Source of the DNA: Aliivibrio sp. 1S175
GTDB lineage: Bacteria > Pseudomonadota > Gammaproteobacteria > Enterobacterales > Vibrionaceae
Assembly: GCF_001690985.1 (NCBI RefSeq)
Contig: NZ_MAJS01000001.1
Coordinates: 1 to 50,474 of the forward strand
Direction: 5' to 3'
Length of the DNA stretch: 50,474 nucleotides
The translations under genes and the position numbers were made by a program. Shown here one piece after another: positions 30,620 to 39,693 of this stretch. The notes beneath the pieces were generated by a model. The model had not been told where the DNA came from. It saw only the letters and a program-made list of their open reading frames with translations, and searched no databases. Numbering within the stretch: the stretch's first letter is position 1; every line of letters starts with the position of its first letter.

Positions 30620-31426
30620 ATGAATTACCACCACATTAAAATCGAACAAAAAGACACTATAATGATTGTTCGTTTACATCGACCTGAAAAATTAAATGCA
30701 ATAAATTACCCTATGTTTGATGAGCTGATCCACATTAGCCATCGTATAAAAAACGATCGAACCATTAGGGCGGTTATTCTAACGGGAAGTGGTGATAATT
30801 TTAGTTCAGGGCTTGATTTTAATTCCATAGTGAAACAAAAATCTCATGCAATTAAGCTGCTTTTTAAATTTTGGCCTGGTAATGCGAATAAAGCACAACA
30901 AGTGAGTGCTAATTGGCGCACGCTTTCGGTTCCTGTTATTGCTGCTATTGAAGGGTACTGTTGGGGAGCAGGATTACAAATTGTGCTTGGCGCTGATTTT
31001 CGTATTGCATCACCTAGCGCGAACTTATCCATTATGGAGTCGAAAATGGGCTTAACCTCAGATATGGCGGGTTCGCTAACGCTTAGAGAAATTATGCCGA
31101 AAGACAAGGCAATGAAAATTAGTATGTGTGCGAGCCAATTAGACGCATCAACAGCGTTAGACTATGGATTAATTACAGAGATACAGGCTCAGCCATTAGA
31201 GGCCGCTATTCAGTTAGCTCAACAAATATCCCACACTTCGCCAGATGCCATTGCAGCCACTAAACACATTTATAATCGTTATTGGAATGCACCAAAATGG
31301 AAACTATTAGCTTACGAAAGTTACAGTCAAATCCGTATTCTAGTTGGTAAGAATTTTATACAGGCTCAATATGCGTTAAAGAAAAAAACGCTACCGATGT
31401 TTAAAAATAGGCAACGTTTTTGGTAG
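30620..31426 (+). CDS. Crotonase/enoyl-CoA hydratase family protein
   Basis: The 268-aa crotonase-fold protein has the oxyanion segment GSGDNFSSGLDF (about residues 56-67) and MESKMGLTSDM, in which a catalytic glutamate of hydratases is retained. This agrees with an enoyl-CoA hydratase or related function, but the substrate is unknown. It lies 122 nt after menE, behind a terminator, and is therefore probably independent of the men cluster. It converges on the acyltransferase fusion. Confidence 0.82.
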   Translation: MNYHHIKIEQKDTIMIVRLHRPEKLNAINYPMFDELIHISHRIKNDRTIRAVILTGSGDNFSSGLDFNSIVKQKSHAIKLLFKFWPGNANKAQQVSANWRTLSVPVIAAIEGYCWGAGLQIVLGADFRIASPSANLSIMESKMGLTSDMAGSLTLREIMPKDKAMKISMCASQLDASTALDYGLITEIQAQPLEAAIQLAQQISHTSPDAIAATKHIYNRYWNAPKWKLLAYESYSQIRILVGKNFIQAQYALKKKTLPMFKNRQRFW

Positions 31427-31466
31427 ATTCATTTTATTGGGCGGTATATTTGAGTCGATCTGATCA

Positions 31467-33335
31467 TTATTTTTTTTCACCGCGTAATTGAGCTACTTTT
31501 TCTCGCATTAGTTTTGATGTCGCTTCTTGTGGTAGTACGGGCTCTCCTGCGACCACCTCGATCTTTGACCAGCAGCGACGTGGTCGTTTTAATATTGCTT
31601 TCCCACCATGTCGACTAAACAAACTCCCCCATAAACCACGCAGTGCCATTGGGAATACTGGAACTGACGAACGTTTCAAAATGATATCTATTCCACGCAA
31701 GAATGGACCCATCTCACCGTCTGAAGTTAATACGCCTTCTGGGAAAATTAATACAATTTCACCATTAGCTAAGGCTTCTTCAACATCAAAAAAAGCACGT
31801 CGGATAGAGCTGCTTTTAGTGGCAGTAATCGGGATGACTTTGGTTATGCGGAAAAAATATTTTACTAAGGGCAATTCAGCGTATTCTTCTTCCATGACAA
31901 ATCGAATAGGACGAGGGCAAGCACCACTGAGGATAAATGCATCCATATAAGTGATGTGGTTACAGACTAATAAAGCGCCGCCTTCTTCAGGTAAGTTCTG
32001 CAACCCTTGGTGTTTCACTCGATATAAAGAATGTGTTAATGCCCATAATAAAAAACGAATGACAAAAACAGGCACTTTACAAAACAAGAAGAGAGCGACA
32101 ACAGCATTTAACCCAGCGAGCAAGATAAAAAATTGTGGAATCGAAAGGTTTAAAATAGACAAACACACAATACCAAGAATTGCGCTAGCAACCATGAATA
32201 ACGCATTATAGATATTATTAGCAGCAATGATTTGTGAGCGATGTTTCGGTTCCGGACGTTTTTGAATCAACGTGTATAAGGGAACAATGAACAAGCCGCC
32301 AGATACCCCTAAAAAGAATAAATTAATAAAAACAGGTAATAAATCAGGGTGTAATAGAATGGTGGCGAAGCCAGTAACATCAACCGGTGATGCTGGTGTA
32401 TATAACGCAAGGTTTAAGCCGAAGATAGTAATGCCTAAGCAGCCTAAAGGAATAATCCCAAGCTCGACTCTGTGTTTTGATAATACATCGCATCCAAGTG
32501 ATCCTATTGCAATACCAATCGAAAACAAAGCCAATAAGACGGTTACCGTAATGGCGTTATCATTGAGATGTAAATGTGTAAAGTTAGGGAATTGAGTTAG
32601 GTAGCTTGCACCAAGAAACCAAAACCAGCTGATCCCCATAATAGAAAGAAAAACGGCAGGGTCTTTTTTGGCGATACGGAAGGTTTGCTTTGTTTGTTTA
32701 ATCGGTTGCCATTTAAAACGTAAATCGGGTGCAACGGCTTCTGCGTAAGGGATCGAGCGACTAGCTATATAACCTAATACGGCAAATACAACGACGGTGC
32801 CTGCTGCAATGTATTCTGAGTGTTCTTGTGAGGTAATAAACCCAGCGGCAATAGTACCGAATAAAATAGCGAGAAAAGTCCCCGTTTCAACTAAAGCATT
32901 ACCAGAAACGAGTTCTTCATCTTTTAATTGTTGAGGTAAAAGGGCGTATTTAACAGGGCCAAAAAAAGCCGATTGTGTTCCCATTAAAAATAATAGAATC
33001 AGTAATAAAGTGTAATCTTTAAGAATAAAAGCGAGTGCACCAAACAACATAATTATGATTTCAGCGATCTTTACTTTTCTAATGAATGCCGATTTTTCAT
33101 ATTTATCAGCAAGGATCCCAGCTGGCGCAGAAAAAAGAAAGAAGGGGAGAATAAAGAGACCAGCAGCAAGGTTAATAAATAAATTAGAAGAAATGGGTAA
33201 ACTATCTACACTTGCAAAAGCAACAAATAAGAGCAACGTATTCTTATAGATATTGTCGTTAAATGCACCTAAAGATTGGGTCAAGAAGTAAGGTAAAAAT
33301 CGACGTTGAGTTAAGAGCTTGGCTTGCTTCGCCAT
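31467..33335 (-). CDS. MFS transporter fused to PlsC-type acyltransferase
   Basis: The 622-aa protein has about twelve N-terminal membrane segments of an LplT-like major facilitator domain (residues ~10-420). This is fused to a lysophospholipid/glycerophosphate acyltransferase domain with H460-X4-D465 (NHITYMD) and FPEG at 531-534. E. coli uses separate LplT (flippase) and Aas (acyltransferase plus acyl-ACP synthetase) to recycle lysophospholipids. Here the two membrane steps are fused and the acyl-ACP synthetase domain is absent. Lysophospholipid uptake and reacylation is the natural inference. The TetR gene lies 23 nt upstream on the same strand. Confidence 0.85.
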   Translation of the reverse strand: MAKQAKLLTQRRFLPYFLTQSLGAFNDNIYKNTLLLFVAFASVDSLPISSNLFINLAAGLFILPFFLFSAPAGILADKYEKSAFIRKVKIAEIIIMLFGALAFILKDYTLLLILLFLMGTQSAFFGPVKYALLPQQLKDEELVSGNALVETGTFLAILFGTIAAGFITSQEHSEYIAAGTVVVFAVLGYIASRSIPYAEAVAPDLRFKWQPIKQTKQTFRIAKKDPAVFLSIMGISWFWFLGASYLTQFPNFTHLHLNDNAITVTVLLALFSIGIAIGSLGCDVLSKHRVELGIIPLGCLGITIFGLNLALYTPASPVDVTGFATILLHPDLLPVFINLFFLGVSGGLFIVPLYTLIQKRPEPKHRSQIIAANNIYNALFMVASAILGIVCLSILNLSIPQFFILLAGLNAVVALFLFCKVPVFVIRFLLWALTHSLYRVKHQGLQNLPEEGGALLVCNHITYMDAFILSGACPRPIRFVMEEEYAELPLVKYFFRITKVIPITATKSSSIRRAFFDVEEALANGEIVLIFPEGVLTSDGEMGPFLRGIDIILKRSSVPVFPMALRGLWGSLFSRHGGKAILKRPRRCWSKIEVVAGEPVLPQEATSKLMREKVAQLRGEKK

Positions 33336-33358
33336 GAAAAATCCCTTTAATTACAAAG

Positions 33359-33958
33359 CTAATGTTGCTTCCATTGGTTGATATAGTTCAATAGTAGATT
33401 ATCAATCAGCAGATGACCATCAATAGGTGTCGATGAAAACAGTAAATCGTCTAAACTTAATAGCGTAATTCCGTGAACACTGGCCCAAATAACACGGCTA
33501 CTCTGTTCTATTTCACTTTGGGCCTTAGTTGGATTAATGGCTTGAATGATCTCTTCAAGCACCTTCATTATTTGGCTAATACGGTTTTCTTGCCAATCAG
33601 GTAAGGCTTCACCATTCATGTTATGTTGAAACACTAAGCGCCAGCGATTGGGGTGTTGCTGGGCAAAGTCATAATAACAATAGGCAATGGCTTTTAATGC
33701 TTCTTCAGGCCTTGCATTATTTTCCAATCCTTGATCAACCTGCAACATAATTTCATCTAAAGTTTGAGCAATAGCACGCAGTAGCAATAAGTTATAGCTA
33801 CCAAAAATATTAACTAACGTACTCGGTACGTAACCAATGCTTTTTGCTAGTTTTCTTAAGCTAAGTTCGTGGTGACTATGATCACCAAGAAATACCTTTA
33901 CATTCTCTAAGGCCATGTGGCGTATTTCATGATGGGTATGGTCGTTTCTGCGAGCCAT
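33359..33958 (-). CDS. TetR-family transcriptional regulator
   Basis: The 199-aa protein has an N-terminal helix-turn-helix (LSLRKLAKSIGYVPSTLVNIF, about residues 35-55) and a C-terminal ligand domain with DFAQQHPNRWRLVF, typical of the TetR_C WHG-type group. It is immediately upstream of the MFS/acyltransferase gene on the same strand and probably controls its own operon in response to a lipid-related or other ligand. This regulation is inferred from position only. Confidence 0.85.
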   Translation of the reverse strand: MARRNDHTHHEIRHMALENVKVFLGDHSHHELSLRKLAKSIGYVPSTLVNIFGSYNLLLLRAIAQTLDEIMLQVDQGLENNARPEEALKAIAYCYYDFAQQHPNRWRLVFQHNMNGEALPDWQENRISQIMKVLEEIIQAINPTKAQSEIEQSSRVIWASVHGITLLSLDDLLFSSTPIDGHLLIDNLLLNYINQWKQH

Positions 33959-34183
33959 GTAAACCTAATTTAGATAATTGTGAACAATGTTCTTAATTTT
34001 AAATATATCTGTGCATTCTTCAAGTAAGAGTTTTATCAATTAGGGCGCAAAGCACAATGTTGAGAATAAAATAGAGGTTTTTTTAACACTCTGAAACATA
34101 CTCATGTATTTTAATGCTCCCAATATGAAGCGAGGCAGGCTATTATCAGGTCAAATTATTTTAATATAGTAAAGGAACAGACA

Positions 34184-35077
34184 ATGAAACGTCTTTTATC
34201 TATTGCTGCCCTAATGTTTGTTTTTGTTCTTTCTGCACCTCATGCAGAAGCAAAGAAATTTGGTGGTGGTAAATCATTTGGCAAGAGCTTTAAAACAGCG
34301 CCTGCGCCAAAACAAAAACAACAAAATACAAATACGATTGGCAAACAAGATACAGCTAAAGGCGCATCAAGCAAAAAAGGCTTAATGGGCGGATTACTTG
34401 GTGGTCTTCTTGTTGGTGGTCTTTTAGCATCAGTTTTTGGTGGCGGCGGCTTTGAAGGTATTCAGTTCATGGATATCATCATCATGGCAGGTGTTGCATT
34501 TGTTCTGTTCAAACTTTTCCGTATGTTTATGGCATCGAAAGCGGGCAGTATCAATCAGAGGCAAGGGACCGCATATGCTGGTCCGCAAACTTCTAATAAC
34601 GAGCAACCAAGTTTCCGTGATAACCAGCAGTACTTCCAAGGTGAGCAAGCACAAACACAACCTACAGGTGGTTTTGGTGCTCCAGCTGCTGATGAGGTTC
34701 CGCACAATTACCCACCAGGTTTTGATCTGCAAGGCTTCATCAATGGTTCTCGCGAGCATTACCGTATTTTACAGGGTGCATGGAACCATAACCAACTTGA
34801 AACGATTCAAGAATACGTATCAATCAGTCTATACAATGACTTGGTTCAAGAACGTGCAAATCTTGAAGGAGATCAGCACACAGATGTAATGTTTGTTGAT
34901 GCAGAAGTTGTTCGTGCTGATCATAATGCAAGCAGCGCACAATTAAGCCTACAGTTCTCTGGTCGCTACCGTGACTCAGTGGAAGGTGCTGAAGAAGAAA
35001 TTACAGACATCTGGCATTTAGAACGTGACCTTACACAGCCTAATGCACCATGGTTGATTATTGGTATTCAAGCTTAA
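34184..35077 (+). CDS. Tim44-like domain protein
   Basis: The 297-aa protein has a signal-like N-terminus (residues 1-23, cut near AEA), a Lys/Gly-rich segment with a glycine-rich stretch and hydrophobic patches (about 66-85 and 90-110). A C-terminal Tim44-like domain (residues ~175-297) follows. The bacterial Tim44-like family is membrane associated and its role is not known. The gene is monocistronic, with a terminator behind it. Confidence 0.8.
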   Translation: MKRLLSIAALMFVFVLSAPHAEAKKFGGGKSFGKSFKTAPAPKQKQQNTNTIGKQDTAKGASSKKGLMGGLLGGLLVGGLLASVFGGGGFEGIQFMDIIIMAGVAFVLFKLFRMFMASKAGSINQRQGTAYAGPQTSNNEQPSFRDNQQYFQGEQAQTQPTGGFGAPAADEVPHNYPPGFDLQGFINGSREHYRILQGAWNHNQLETIQEYVSISLYNDLVQERANLEGDQHTDVMFVDAEVVRADHNASSAQLSLQFSGRYRDSVEGAEEEITDIWHLERDLTQPNAPWLIIGIQA

Positions 35078-35109
35078 TTGTTTAAATACTTAATAAGTTG
35101 ATTAAAAAA

Positions 35110-35145
35110 TATCCTCATAGAGAGTAATCCTATGGGGATTTTTTA
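35110..35145 (+). terminator. Terminator after the Tim44-like gene
   Basis: A 10-bp stem ATCCTCATAG/CTATGGGGAT (one T-G pair) with a 9-nt loop is followed by six T. Confidence 0.85.
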
Positions 35146-35225
35146 TAGGTGTGATCTAGCTCTGTTTTAATCTGCTAAAGACAGTCTATGCTGAATCCAG
35201 TTAACAAAATAAGAGAGATAAAATT

Positions 35226-35456
35226 ATGCCATTTAATAAAGATGTTATCGAAGAAATGAACCTTCTCAAGCAATTTCCACTAGAAAGCACTCAAGCGGGT
35301 TTAAAAGTTCATTCAGACGCAGCACCCGAAGCAATCGAAGCAATGAAGCGTCTTTTCAGTAAAGGATTGGTTTCACAAGAAGACGGTGGTTATTTAACAA
35401 GCCACGGTGCTGAGATTTCAGAGCAAGTACAAAACGTAGTTCGCGTATTATCGTAA
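35226..35456 (+). CDS. Small conserved protein (TIGR02647-like)
   Basis: The 76-aa protein begins MPFNKDVIEEMNLLKQFPL and contains GLVSQEDGGYLTSHGAE. This matches the pattern of a small winged-helix-like family (TIGR02647) found in Vibrio and Pseudomonas. The function is unknown. It has a good ribosome site (AAGAGAGA) and stands alone between the Tim44-like gene and the convergent YkgJ-like gene. Confidence 0.75.
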   Translation: MPFNKDVIEEMNLLKQFPLESTQAGLKVHSDAAPEAIEAMKRLFSKGLVSQEDGGYLTSHGAEISEQVQNVVRVLS

Positions 35457-35475
35457 TATCCATCTAATGTAAATA

Positions 35476-35727
35476 TTATAACGTCATTGACTCTAGCTCA
35501 GTGATGGTTTGAATTGCTTGTTCTGGTGTTGACCCACATACATCAGGACAGGCTTTAAATTGATGACACACCTTTGGGCGTTCAGCCTTACCAAATAGCT
35601 TACACAGATTCTCATCGTTCAATTGAACACAGCGTACACCTGCAGGTTTTCCATCAGGCATTCCCGGAATAAATGAAGTAATACTTGGGGCTATGCAGCA
35701 CGCACCGCAATATAATCTACATTCCAT
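35476..35727 (-). CDS. YkgJ-family cysteine-cluster protein
   Basis: The 83-aa protein has eight cysteines; C3, C7, C10, C11 (ECRLYCGACC) and later CVQLNDENLCKLF, CHQF and CPDVCG. The pattern is the CxxxCxxCC family (YkgJ/UPF0153), thought to bind metal, possibly an iron-sulfur cluster or zinc. The function is unproved. A related cysteine-cluster protein is encoded 320 bp away on the other strand. Confidence 0.8.
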   Translation of the reverse strand: MECRLYCGACCIAPSITSFIPGMPDGKPAGVRCVQLNDENLCKLFGKAERPKVCHQFKACPDVCGSTPEQAIQTITELESMTL

Positions 35728-36050
35728 ACATCATCTCATTGCATCAATTAAAGGATGCGCAAAATAGCACTCTTCCCCTTTCAGGTCAAAACTATACCAA
35801 CCTAGATAAATATTTAATCATTCTTGCTTGTTAAAATCGATTATAGCTGTGTTATAAATTTTATAATTAGGCCCACTAGTTACTGCAATTTATGCCTTGC
35901 TCTAATCGATTTTTCCTACGCAATTATTTGCTCAACTACTTATCCAGATTGGTATCACTCAGGATTATCTCTTTACTGAACAGTAAACCACTTGCACTTT
36001 TATCTCAAGATGGGTATAAAACCGCCTCTTCCCATAACGAGTGTAAAGCA
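35728..36050. other. Intergenic region before the YcgN-like gene
   Basis: There is no convincing gene. An open frame in line with the next gene extends back to 35892 but lacks family similarity. A plausible sigma-70 promoter points right: TTGTTA at 35828-35833 and TTATAA at 35852-35857 with an 18-bp spacer. The rest is AT-rich without a recognised structure. Confidence 0.4.
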
Positions 36051-36491
36051 ATGACTGAGCAATTTTGGCAACAAAAAAAATTAGAAGAAATGACAGAGCA
36101 AGAGTGGGAATCTCTTTGTGACGGCTGTGGGAAGTGCTGTTTACACAAATTAATGGATGAAGATACCGATGAAGTTTACTACACCAACGTCGCGTGTAGT
36201 TGGTTGAACAGTAAAACGTGTTCATGTAAAGATTATCCTAAACGTTTTACTTCTGGTGAAAACTGTTTAAAACTGAGCCGTGAAAACATCGCCGAATTTA
36301 ACTGGTTACCAGTAACTTGTGCATACCGTTTATTGGCAGAAGGCAAAGATATCCCGGTATGGCACCCATTGATCACCGGCTCTAAATCAGCAATGCACGC
36401 TGCTGGCGAAAGCGTAAGAAACAAGGTTGTTTACGCGATTGATGTGAAGAACTGGGAAGACCATATTACAAACCACCCTCATAGAAACTAA
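36051..36491 (+). CDS. ycgN: YcgN-family (UPF0260) cysteine-cluster protein
   Basis: The 146-aa protein has a [12 protein letters not shown] motif near residue 25 and further cysteines in [13 protein letters not shown] and ENCLKLS, the YcgN/UPF0260 pattern. The function is unknown; metal binding is likely. I chose ATG 36051 ([19 protein letters not shown]), although the frame is open to 35892, because family members start here. The putative integrated element begins right after this gene. Confidence 0.85.
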   Translation: MTEQFWQQKKLEEMTEQEWESLCDGCGKCCLHKLMDEDTDEVYYTNVACSWLNSKTCSCKDYPKRFTSGENCLKLSRENIAEFNWLPVTCAYRLLAEGKDIPVWHPLITGSKSAMHAAGESVRNKVVYAIDVKNWEDHITNHPHRN

Positions 36492-36508
36492 GTAAATCAA
36501 GGCTTTTC

Positions 36509-36545
36509 AGAGGGTTATGTTTTCCTGTTCAATCAATAACCCTCT
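36509..36545. terminator. Hairpin after the ycgN-like gene
   Basis: A perfect 10-bp inverted repeat AGAGGGTTAT/ATAACCCTCT with a 17-nt loop is not followed by a T-run, so termination is uncertain. Its loop and 3' arm contain the left copy of the 11-bp direct repeat. Confidence 0.5.
36528..36538. repeat. Left 11-bp direct repeat, candidate attachment site
   Basis: TTCAATCAATA is repeated exactly at 42168-42178 and encloses the integrase and the restriction genes. One mismatch extends it on each side. Function as attL is an inference; a chance match of this size in AT-rich DNA is possible. Confidence 0.4.
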
Positions 36546-36580
36546 ATATATATCTATATTATGAATGTCTGCCGCCATTT

Positions 36581-36608
36581 TGTCGCCACTAAAAATGGCG
36601 ACATTTTT
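36581..36608 (+). terminator. Hairpin TGTCGCCA/TGGCGACA at the end of the integrase gene
   Basis: An 8-bp perfect stem with loop CTAAAAA is followed by five T on the plus strand. It points away from the integrase frame, so it would stop rightward transcription coming from the ycgN side. Confidence 0.6.
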
Positions 36609-37626
36609 ATAGGTGGAATAGGGGATTCTTAGTTACAGCATCTTCTAAATGCTCTGGTGAAAAGTGAGCATAACGCATTGTTTGCTTAATATCAGAGTGA
36701 CCTAAAATACGTTGTAAGACGATAATGTTGCCACCATTCATAATAAAGTGACTGGCAAATGTGTGTCGTAATACGTGAAAAGATTGATTATTCAAATGCG
36801 GCATATTGTTCACAATGAAACGATAAGCAGTCGAATAGCCAATACTGAACAATGGCCCTGAACCTTCCTTGTAAATCTCATCATAAAGCGCTTCACTAAT
36901 CGGTACTGTGCGGTTTTTCTTTCCCTTCGTCTTTGTATACGTAATTTTGTATTTATTCAGCTGAGAGCCTTTTAGGTTAGCTATTTCTAAAAATCGTCCA
37001 CCAGTAGCAAGGCTAACTTTTACTACCTTTAAAATATCTTGGTGTTGATGTTGAGCTGCTGCACTAAGTAGTGTTTTGATCTCATCAATAGTAAGAAACT
37101 GCATTTCTTCTTCATGCAGCTTAAATTGACGAACAGAGCTTAATGGATTTGGGGCTTTCCATTCATCCATGCGAATAAGCTCGGCTATTACTGCATTCAG
37201 TAAATCTTGCTCAATGTTGCAGGTACGAAAAGAAACAGCCACTTTACGATTATTCAAATCTGCGATGTCACCAGCTAAACGAGTAGTTCTATATTCTGTG
37301 AACATATTTGCTGTGAATTTTGTATAAAGTGGATCACCCATACCAAGAACAATTACCTGAAGTTTTCGATAGGTGTATTTTGCGTGAGCAAGTGAAATAC
37401 CATGGCGGTTGTGCCATAGAGTGACCATATCCAATAAACTGCGTTGCTCTACTTTTTCACCAAGCCATGGTTTATCTTCAACTTCTTGCATTGTGTATTT
37501 TTCAAAAGCAAGCGCTTCACCTTTAGTGGCGAAGCGCTTACGAATGCGTTTTCCTTTACGGCCTTGTGGGTAACACTCACAAAGCCAAGGAAGTTTATTA
37601 CCATCTTTTAAGTTTCTTACTGACAT
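36607..37626 (-). CDS. Tyrosine-family phage integrase
   Basis: The 339-aa site-specific recombinase has catalytic residues R211 (ATGGRFLEI), H284 and R287 (HVLRHTF), H310 (LGH) and the nucleophile Y319 (TMRYAH). The N-terminal domain (VRNLKDGNKLPWLCEC) resembles integrases of P2-like Vibrio phages. All active-site residues are present, so it may be functional. A near-perfect LexA box lies 17 bp upstream of its start codon. Its position at one edge, next to a candidate att repeat, fits an integrative element. Confidence 0.92.
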   Translation of the reverse strand: MSVRNLKDGNKLPWLCECYPQGRKGKRIRKRFATKGEALAFEKYTMQEVEDKPWLGEKVEQRSLLDMVTLWHNRHGISLAHAKYTYRKLQVIVLGMGDPLYTKFTANMFTEYRTTRLAGDIADLNNRKVAVSFRTCNIEQDLLNAVIAELIRMDEWKAPNPLSSVRQFKLHEEEMQFLTIDEIKTLLSAAAQHQHQDILKVVKVSLATGGRFLEIANLKGSQLNKYKITYTKTKGKKNRTVPISEALYDEIYKEGSGPLFSIGYSTAYRFIVNNMPHLNNQSFHVLRHTFASHFIMNGGNIIVLQRILGHSDIKQTMRYAHFSPEHLEDAVTKNPLFHL

Positions 37627-37642
37627 AAAAAACCTCGCTCAA

Positions 37643-37662
37643 TACTGTTTTAATATACAGTA
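37643..37662. promoter_or_regulatory. LexA (SOS) box before the integrase gene
   Basis: The site TACTGTTTTAATATACAGTA has the exact CTG-N10-CAG core with symmetric TA/TA flanks and agrees with the E. coli SOS consensus at 17 of 20 positions. It lies 17 bp upstream of the integrase ATG. DNA-damage induction of the integrase is inferred. Confidence 0.8.
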
Positions 37663-37833
37663 TCAGGGGTACAGTTAAGATTAATGTTTTATATTATAAG
37701 CAGAGTACATAGTGCAATGTTCGATTGGATAGCATGTTCGTAAGTGTTTGAAATCTTTATTTGTTGAAAGTGTAATGATAAGATAAAGGAGGATAGTGGA
37801 CTAAAATAAATTATAATATTAAGGTTAATTTTA

Positions 37834-39693
37834 ATGTCAGAGAAAAAAACAGAAAATTTGGTTAGGGATAGGCTAAGAGACTTAGGTTATTATTCTATTG
37901 ATAATGGTATATCAATAGAGGAACAAAAATCTGAAATCGTAAAGGTTAAAAAACTACTTTCAACAGCGAGTAAAAATAAAAAAGGGAATAAAGGTTATCC
38001 TGAATTTATTATATCTAATCAGTTGGATACAAAGTTTATTATTATATTTGAATGTAAAGCTGATACGAAAAAACATCAAAGTAGTGATTTAAATAAAACA
38101 GTTGATTATACCGTTGATGGTATTCTTCATTATGCAAAACATCTTTCGAAAGATTATACGGTTTTAGCTGTAGCTGTTAGCGGCACTGTAGAGTCGTCAA
38201 TGAAAGTATCTAATTTTATTTTTTCTGGACGAGATGATACATACACTGAGTTATTGAATGAACATGGTCATCCGGTAGAAAACATTTTGTCTTTTAATGA
38301 TTATTATCGCTTATCATCTTTTGATCCTCAGGTTGCGAAGAAAAGGCATGAAGATTTAATTTCATTTTCGAAAGATTTACATGAGTTTATATGGACTAAA
38401 GCGAAAGTATCTGAAGAGGATAAACCTCTTTTAGTTAGTGGTACGTTAATTGCTCTGATGAATAATGTTTTTCAAAAAACATACAAAGCTCTGGGTGCGG
38501 AAGATGTACAAGAGGCGTGGATAACGGCTATCAAGAAGGAATTAGATAAGGCTGAAATTCCAGAAGGAAAGAAAGATACTATGATTCAGCCTTACACAAC
38601 AATTGCTGTACACCCTAATTTAGGAAAGCCAGATAGTCGTACAGCTGTAGGATATCCTGATGGTGTATTTAAAGAAATTATTGACTTAATAAATGATAAT
38701 GTTTGGCCTTTTATCAGTATTTACCATGATTTTGATGTTGTTGGCCAATTTTATGGTGAATTTCTAAAATACACTGGTGGTGATAAAAAAGCTTTAGGTA
38801 TTGTTCTTACACCAAAGCATGTGGCTGAATTATTTTCTTTAATATCTAATGTTAATAAATCAGATACTGTTGTGGATATTTGTGCGGGCACTGGTGGATT
38901 TCTAATTTCAGCGATGCAGAAAATGTTAAAAACAGCTGTATCTGAATCTGAAATTATTGATATTAAAAAGAATAAACTAATAGGAATTGAAAATTCACCC
39001 AAAATGTTTTCACTTGCTGCAAGTAATATGATCCTGAGAGGGGATGGAAAAGCCAATTTACATCAAGGTAGTTGTTTTGATGATGGAATTGTAAATGCAG
39101 TTAAGTTGCAAAAACCTACAGTTGGTTTACTTAATCCCCCTTATGCACAGGCAAAAAGTGATGCAGGATTACATGAATTAAAATTTATGGGGCATATGTT
39201 AGATATGTTGGCTATTGGAGGAACTGGTATTGCAATTATTCCAATTAGCTGTGTTATATCCCCTCATATTGAAAAACATAATTTATTGAAAAAGCATACA
39301 TTAAAAGCAGTGATGTCAATGCCGGATGATTTATTTTATCCTGTAGGAACTGTTACTTGTATTGTTGTATTTGAAGCTCATAAACCACATGCAGAAAGTA
39401 ATAAAAAAACTTGGTTTGGTTATTGGAAAGATGATGGTTTTATTAAGACAAAGCAATTTGGTCGAAGTGATGAACTTGAGCAATGGGATAATATCAGAGA
39501 TCAGTGGGTTGAATCATATAGGAATAATGAAGTTTTAGCGGGCCAATCAATAACTAAATATGTAGGGGCCGATGATGAATGGATTGCAGAAGCGTATTTA
39601 GAGACTGATTATTCAATGATAACTCAAAATGATTTTGAGGACATTGTGAAAAATTACGCAGTATTTAAAATGTTAAATAGGTTTAAATCATGA
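37834..39693 (+). CDS. BcgI-like restriction-modification subunit A (nuclease + N6-adenine methylase)
   Basis: The 619-aa protein combines an N-terminal PD-(D/E)XK-like nuclease (E57 in GYPEFI; E73-C-K75 in FECKAD) with an N6-adenine methyltransferase. Motif I is DICAGTGGF at 348-356 and motif IV is NPPY at 434-437; LTPKHV precedes motif I, as in type I HsdM. A nuclease-methylase of this size followed by a separate specificity gene is the BcgI (type IIB) plan, in which DNA is cut on both sides of the site. The base composition is more AT-rich than the flanking genes. The recognition site cannot be predicted. It overlaps the next gene by 4 nt. Confidence 0.85.
   Translation: MSEKKTENLVRDRLRDLGYYSIDNGISIEEQKSEIVKVKKLLSTASKNKKGNKGYPEFIISNQLDTKFIIIFECKADTKKHQSSDLNKTVDYTVDGILHYAKHLSKDYTVLAVAVSGTVESSMKVSNFIFSGRDDTYTELLNEHGHPVENILSFNDYYRLSSFDPQVAKKRHEDLISFSKDLHEFIWTKAKVSEEDKPLLVSGTLIALMNNVFQKTYKALGAEDVQEAWITAIKKELDKAEIPEGKKDTMIQPYTTIAVHPNLGKPDSRTAVGYPDGVFKEIIDLINDNVWPFISIYHDFDVVGQFYGEFLKYTGGDKKALGIVLTPKHVAELFSLISNVNKSDTVVDICAGTGGFLISAMQKMLKTAVSESEIIDIKKNKLIGIENSPKMFSLAASNMILRGDGKANLHQGSCFDDGIVNAVKLQKPTVGLLNPPYAQAKSDAGLHELKFMGHMLDMLAIGGTGIAIIPISCVISPHIEKHNLLKKHTLKAVMSMPDDLFYPVGTVTCIVVFEAHKPHAESNKKTWFGYWKDDGFIKTKQFGRSDELEQWDNIRDQWVESYRNNEVLAGQSITKYVGADDEWIAEAYLETDYSMITQNDFEDIVKNYAVFKMLNRFKS

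Noticed and set aside
35892-36050. N-terminal extension of the YcgN-like protein
   Set aside because: The extension has no family similarity and lies in the likely promoter region; the family N-terminus starts at 36051.
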